Assembly: GCA_024229115.1 (NCBI GenBank)
Contig: JAAEST010000053.1
Span: 310,001 to 374,000, forward strand
Source: Oligoflexia bacterium
GTDB lineage: Bacteria; Bdellovibrionota; Bacteriovoracia; Bacteriovoracales; Bacteriovoracaceae
Direction: 5' to 3'
Length of the DNA stretch: 64,000 nt
The notes under the pieces: generated by a model
Databases searched by the model: none
Told to the model about the DNA's origin: nothing
The model's input: the letters and a program-made list of their open reading frames with translations, nothing else
Shown here: one piece after another, positions 61,382-64,000 of the stretch
Numbering within the stretch: position 1 is the stretch's first letter
Layout: each line of letters begins with the position of its first letter
Program-made: the position numbers and the translations under genes

Positions 61382-62956
61382 GTGAAATTAAGAGATCTTT
61401 TCATCTTAATTTTATTTACTCTTACTACTACTTCTATTTATGCTGATGCTCTTTCAGATGCATTTAAAAATTATAGTATCGGTGAATATAGAACTGCTTT
61501 AAAAATTCTTGAAACAAAAAGAATTGCTAAAAAAGATAGAGCCGCAAAAGAATATTTAAAAGGTATTATCAATAATAAACTTCAACAATTTGATAAGGCC
61601 ATCCCTCATTTTCAAAGAGCGATTAAATATAAATCAAAGGCCAAAGACCTCTTCTATGAATTTGGACAGGCCCTCTATGCCGCAAACTCTCTTGATGATG
61701 CTCGTATCGCTTTCAGAAAAAGTTATCGTCGAGGTTTCAAGAAAGCTTCTTCACTCTATTACATGGCCCATATCAGCCAATTACTAGAAGAACATAAACA
61801 AGCGAAAGATATATTCTCTAGAATCATCAAAGAAGAAAAAGAAGATTTTAATCTTCTCCAAATTTCTAGATTTCAATTAGCAGAAAGCCTTTTGGCCATG
61901 GCCACATCAAAGAAAGAAACAGAGAGACTCGTCGCTGATTATGTCATCCCACAAATGAATAAGGCCATTGAGGTTGATAAGAAAAGTAGAACGGCTAAGG
62001 ACATTAAAAGTAGAATTAAAGAGTTACAAAAGCAATATGGTCTTGATCCAAATATTATGAAAAATGGTAAGAACCTTCCAGAGCAGCGTTGGAGTGTTGG
62101 TTTTACTCAAGAAATAGAGTTTGATAACAATATTACGCAATCGACAGACCTTCCTACTTCGCAAGCTTCACAAAAAGATAGTTATATTTACAACACAACT
62201 GTTAACGGAAGTTACCTCTTTAATCCAAATAATAAGTTTACTGTTAAACCAAACTTTAGAATTGCCAATAAAAAGCATAGTGATCGTAACTCTTCGACTG
62301 TCTTTAAAAATGACAGCCTTACAATTGACTATGGTGTGGGAAATACTTTTGAGCATACTCTCTTCAATCGTCAGGCCAATGCTATTTTAGATTTAGATTT
62401 TAGTTATATTTCAAGAGATAGAAACTCGATTAAAGAAAAAGAATATTACGCAAGATCTTGGACGCTTACTCTTGGTGAAAATTTAAAATTTACAGATTTA
62501 GGCAACACTACTTTTAAAATACAATATAAAGACTATAAAGGATATATAGATAGTCTAAATAATAAAACAGGTTCATTCTCTATTAGTCATTCTTTCATTA
62601 CTAATGGAACTAGATTATGGATTCTTTTTTTTCAAAGTGATTTTATTGACAATTATAATGACAGAATCTCATCGACAAATAGCTATTTATTTAGAGGTGA
62701 TTATCTTTGGATAAATATATTAAAAGACCATACTTTAAGCTTTGGTTTAGCAATTACCCTCCTCGATACAAAAAGAAATTACGCGACTCGTGGAATGGAA
62801 AAAACAATTACTCCATCAGTTACATGGACGCGTAATCTAAATAAGTATGTTTCTACAAATTTAAGTTATGAATATACAAAGAATGATTCTAAAGATGAAG
62901 GAAGTTATAAGTATACAAAGCATGTAACATCATTTGATCTATCAGTTTCATTTTAA
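61382..62956 (+). CDS. TPR protein with C-terminal outer-membrane barrel
   Basis: A 524-residue envelope protein. After a signal peptide (ending TTSIYADA), residues about 25-210 are tetratricopeptide-like helices (KNYSIGEYRTALKIL, FDKAIPHFQRAIKY, LDDARIAFRKSY, HKQAKDIFSRIIK). From residue about 235 the protein switches to amphipathic strands ending in aromatic residues, with the last residue Phe (SFDLSVSF), predicting an outer-membrane barrel of 12-16 strands with the TPR part in the periplasm. The GTG at 61382 is preferred because AAGGA is eight bases upstream; an ATG at 61373 touches that site. Confidence 0.8.
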   Translation: MKLRDLFILILFTLTTTSIYADALSDAFKNYSIGEYRTALKILETKRIAKKDRAAKEYLKGIINNKLQQFDKAIPHFQRAIKYKSKAKDLFYEFGQALYAANSLDDARIAFRKSYRRGFKKASSLYYMAHISQLLEEHKQAKDIFSRIIKEEKEDFNLLQISRFQLAESLLAMATSKKETERLVADYVIPQMNKAIEVDKKSRTAKDIKSRIKELQKQYGLDPNIMKNGKNLPEQRWSVGFTQEIEFDNNITQSTDLPTSQASQKDSYIYNTTVNGSYLFNPNNKFTVKPNFRIANKKHSDRNSSTVFKNDSLTIDYGVGNTFEHTLFNRQANAILDLDFSYISRDRNSIKEKEYYARSWTLTLGENLKFTDLGNTTFKIQYKDYKGYIDSLNNKTGSFSISHSFITNGTRLWILFFQSDFIDNYNDRISSTNSYLFRGDYLWINILKDHTLSFGLAITLLDTKRNYATRGMEKTITPSVTWTRNLNKYVSTNLSYEYTKNDSKDEGSYKYTKHVTSFDLSVSF

Positions 62957-62977
62957 GAAACCTAAAAGGTTTAAACT

Positions 62978-64000
62978 ATGATTTCTAAAATTGTTAAGTA
63001 TCTAGGTCTACTCTCAATAGTTATCTTTTCTACTGTTAGTATCTTCTTTTCATTACAAGAACGTGAAGGTGTAGGATCTGCCTCAGAAGGAAAGTATGCT
63101 TATACTTCATTCTTTGAAGATCGCTTTTATGATATTCGTATGAAGCAAACACTTGATGACGACGCCTTCGATAAACGAATTGTTCTTGTGGCCATTGATG
63201 ATGCCACCATAAATAATGTTGGTAGATGGCCTCTTCCAAGAGATAACTACGCAAAGCTCATGAGGAAGCTCAAGACATTTGGTGCTAAGGTCATTGCTTA
63301 TGACGTTTTCTTTAGTGAAGAGAGCTTAACTTGCCCTGGGATTACTCCTGATGAAGAAATGGCCCAAGCCATTGTAGATTTTCAAGAAAAGCCAGGTAAT
63401 AGAGTTATTCTCCCTTACTCTCTTAGTAATTATCCTGAAGATACTTTTGAAGAGATTCCAGACAATATGTATGACTTTATTATGGATACTAAGCAAGCGG
63501 AAGGTCTGAATCTTCAACCGACATTTATGGAGAAAAAAGTTTTTCCTTATAAGACATTTCTTAGCTCAAATGCAGCACTTGCTCACATTCAAGCTTCAGC
63601 TGATAGAGATGGTATCTTTCGTCACTACCCTCTTGTAGGGAATGTAGAAGAGCTCTACTTTCCATCTTTCGCACTAATGACATATCAACTTTATACAGGT
63701 GATGGTACAAGGCTTGATCTTTCAAGTATTACAGAAAGTTCTCTTAAACTTCAAACTGGTAAACTTTATTTAAATTATAAAGGTGAATCAAAACTTAGAT
63801 GGTTTGGTAATGAGTTGGCCTTCCCAAAAGTTAGCTTCTGGGATGTCATGACGGCTCCAGATACTGATAGTAAAATGAAGCAAGTCTTTGATGGAAATAT
63901 TGTTTTCATTGGTTCTACTGCTTATGGTGCTCACGATCTAAGACACACTCCAGTTGATGCACAGATGCCTGGAGTTTATATGCACATGAATATGGTAAAG
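62978..64000 (+). CDS. CHASE2-domain sensor protein, cut by window end
   Basis: The first 341 residues are present. A membrane segment at residues 8-25 is followed by a periplasmic CHASE2 domain: FEDRFYDIRMK, IVLVAIDDATINNVGRWPLPRDNYAKLM, VIAYDVFF, and DGIFRHYPL are all family hallmarks, and IVFIGSTAYGAHDLRHTP marks its end. CHASE2 proteins usually carry three C-terminal membrane helices and an adenylate cyclase, kinase or diguanylate cyclase, all beyond the window. AAAAGG precedes the ATG by eight bases and sits in the right arm of a small hairpin (62958-62972). Context with FecR and TPR-barrel genes favours a class III cyclase, but this is inference. Confidence 0.85.
   Translation, partial: MISKIVKYLGLLSIVIFSTVSIFFSLQEREGVGSASEGKYAYTSFFEDRFYDIRMKQTLDDDAFDKRIVLVAIDDATINNVGRWPLPRDNYAKLMRKLKTFGAKVIAYDVFFSEESLTCPGITPDEEMAQAIVDFQEKPGNRVILPYSLSNYPEDTFEEIPDNMYDFIMDTKQAEGLNLQPTFMEKKVFPYKTFLSSNAALAHIQASADRDGIFRHYPLVGNVEELYFPSFALMTYQLYTGDGTRLDLSSITESSLKLQTGKLYLNYKGESKLRWFGNELAFPKVSFWDVMTAPDTDSKMKQVFDGNIVFIGSTAYGAHDLRHTPVDAQMPGVYMHMNMVK

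Noticed and set aside
62958-62972. Hairpin (AAACCT/AGGTTT) between the TPR-barrel and CHASE2 genes as terminator or riboswitch
   Set aside because: The stem is six base pairs and AT-rich with no T-run; it overlaps the ribosome site but is too weak to claim control.

Overview
The window is AT-rich, almost gap-free bacterial chromosome from a didermic organism. Signal peptides, lipoproteins, beta-barrel proteins and a complete inner-membrane/outer-membrane secretion machine all occur. Gene content and style (a type III glutamine synthetase, many secreted proteins of unknown function, a very large secreted protein, a PilZ/GYF-like protein, HiPIP, FecR and CHASE2 proteins) fit a Bdellovibrionota member of the Bacteriovorax/Halobacteriovorax kind. 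That placement is inference from gene content and composition; no rRNA or other phylogenetic marker was compared. No rRNA, tRNA, CRISPR array, intact insertion sequence or prophage was seen, and no gene-free stretch exceeds about 300 bases.

Layout. 1-10 kb: the start of an Xaa-Pro aminopeptidase, murD, a METTL25-like methyltransferase, a secreted protein, type III glutamine synthetase, a phosphopantetheinyl transferase, and a PilZ protein with a long coiled coil. 10-17 kb: a degenerate A-type Fe-S carrier, a LysR regulator, an HNH endonuclease gene bracketed by near-identical palindromes, and an operon of acyl-CoA dehydrogenase, FG-GAP/UnbV lipoprotein and a membrane-anchored protein. 17-31 kb: a type II secretion operon, gspC-D-E-F-G-H-I-J-K-L-M-N, with tight overlaps. 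The prepilin peptidase gspO is not here. 31-41 kb: prenyl synthase, MerR regulator, IHF-alpha, a type IIA topoisomerase pair of unusual architecture, small secreted proteins, a GNAT enzyme, a hydrolase and argS.

41-48 kb: a 1942-residue secreted protein of unknown function behind a rhomboid protease. 48-55 kb: a fatty-acid-hydroxylase-family protein diverging from an Rrf2 regulator and sufB-C-D-S-nfu, with a duplicated palindromic operator in the shared intergenic region. 55-64 kb: coiled-coil and secreted proteins, HiPIP, hemF, a DUF3943/outer-membrane barrel pair, an ArsC-like protein, and a FecR / TPR-barrel / CHASE2 gene trio cut by the window end.

The clearest functional units are the type II secretion operon, which exports folded proteins, and the Rrf2-suf operon, which builds Fe-S clusters and probably senses them. 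The most unusual observations are the palindrome-bracketed HNH gene, the tandem operator before suf, the minimal topoisomerase with histone-H1-like lysine tails, and the giant secreted protein with internal repeats.
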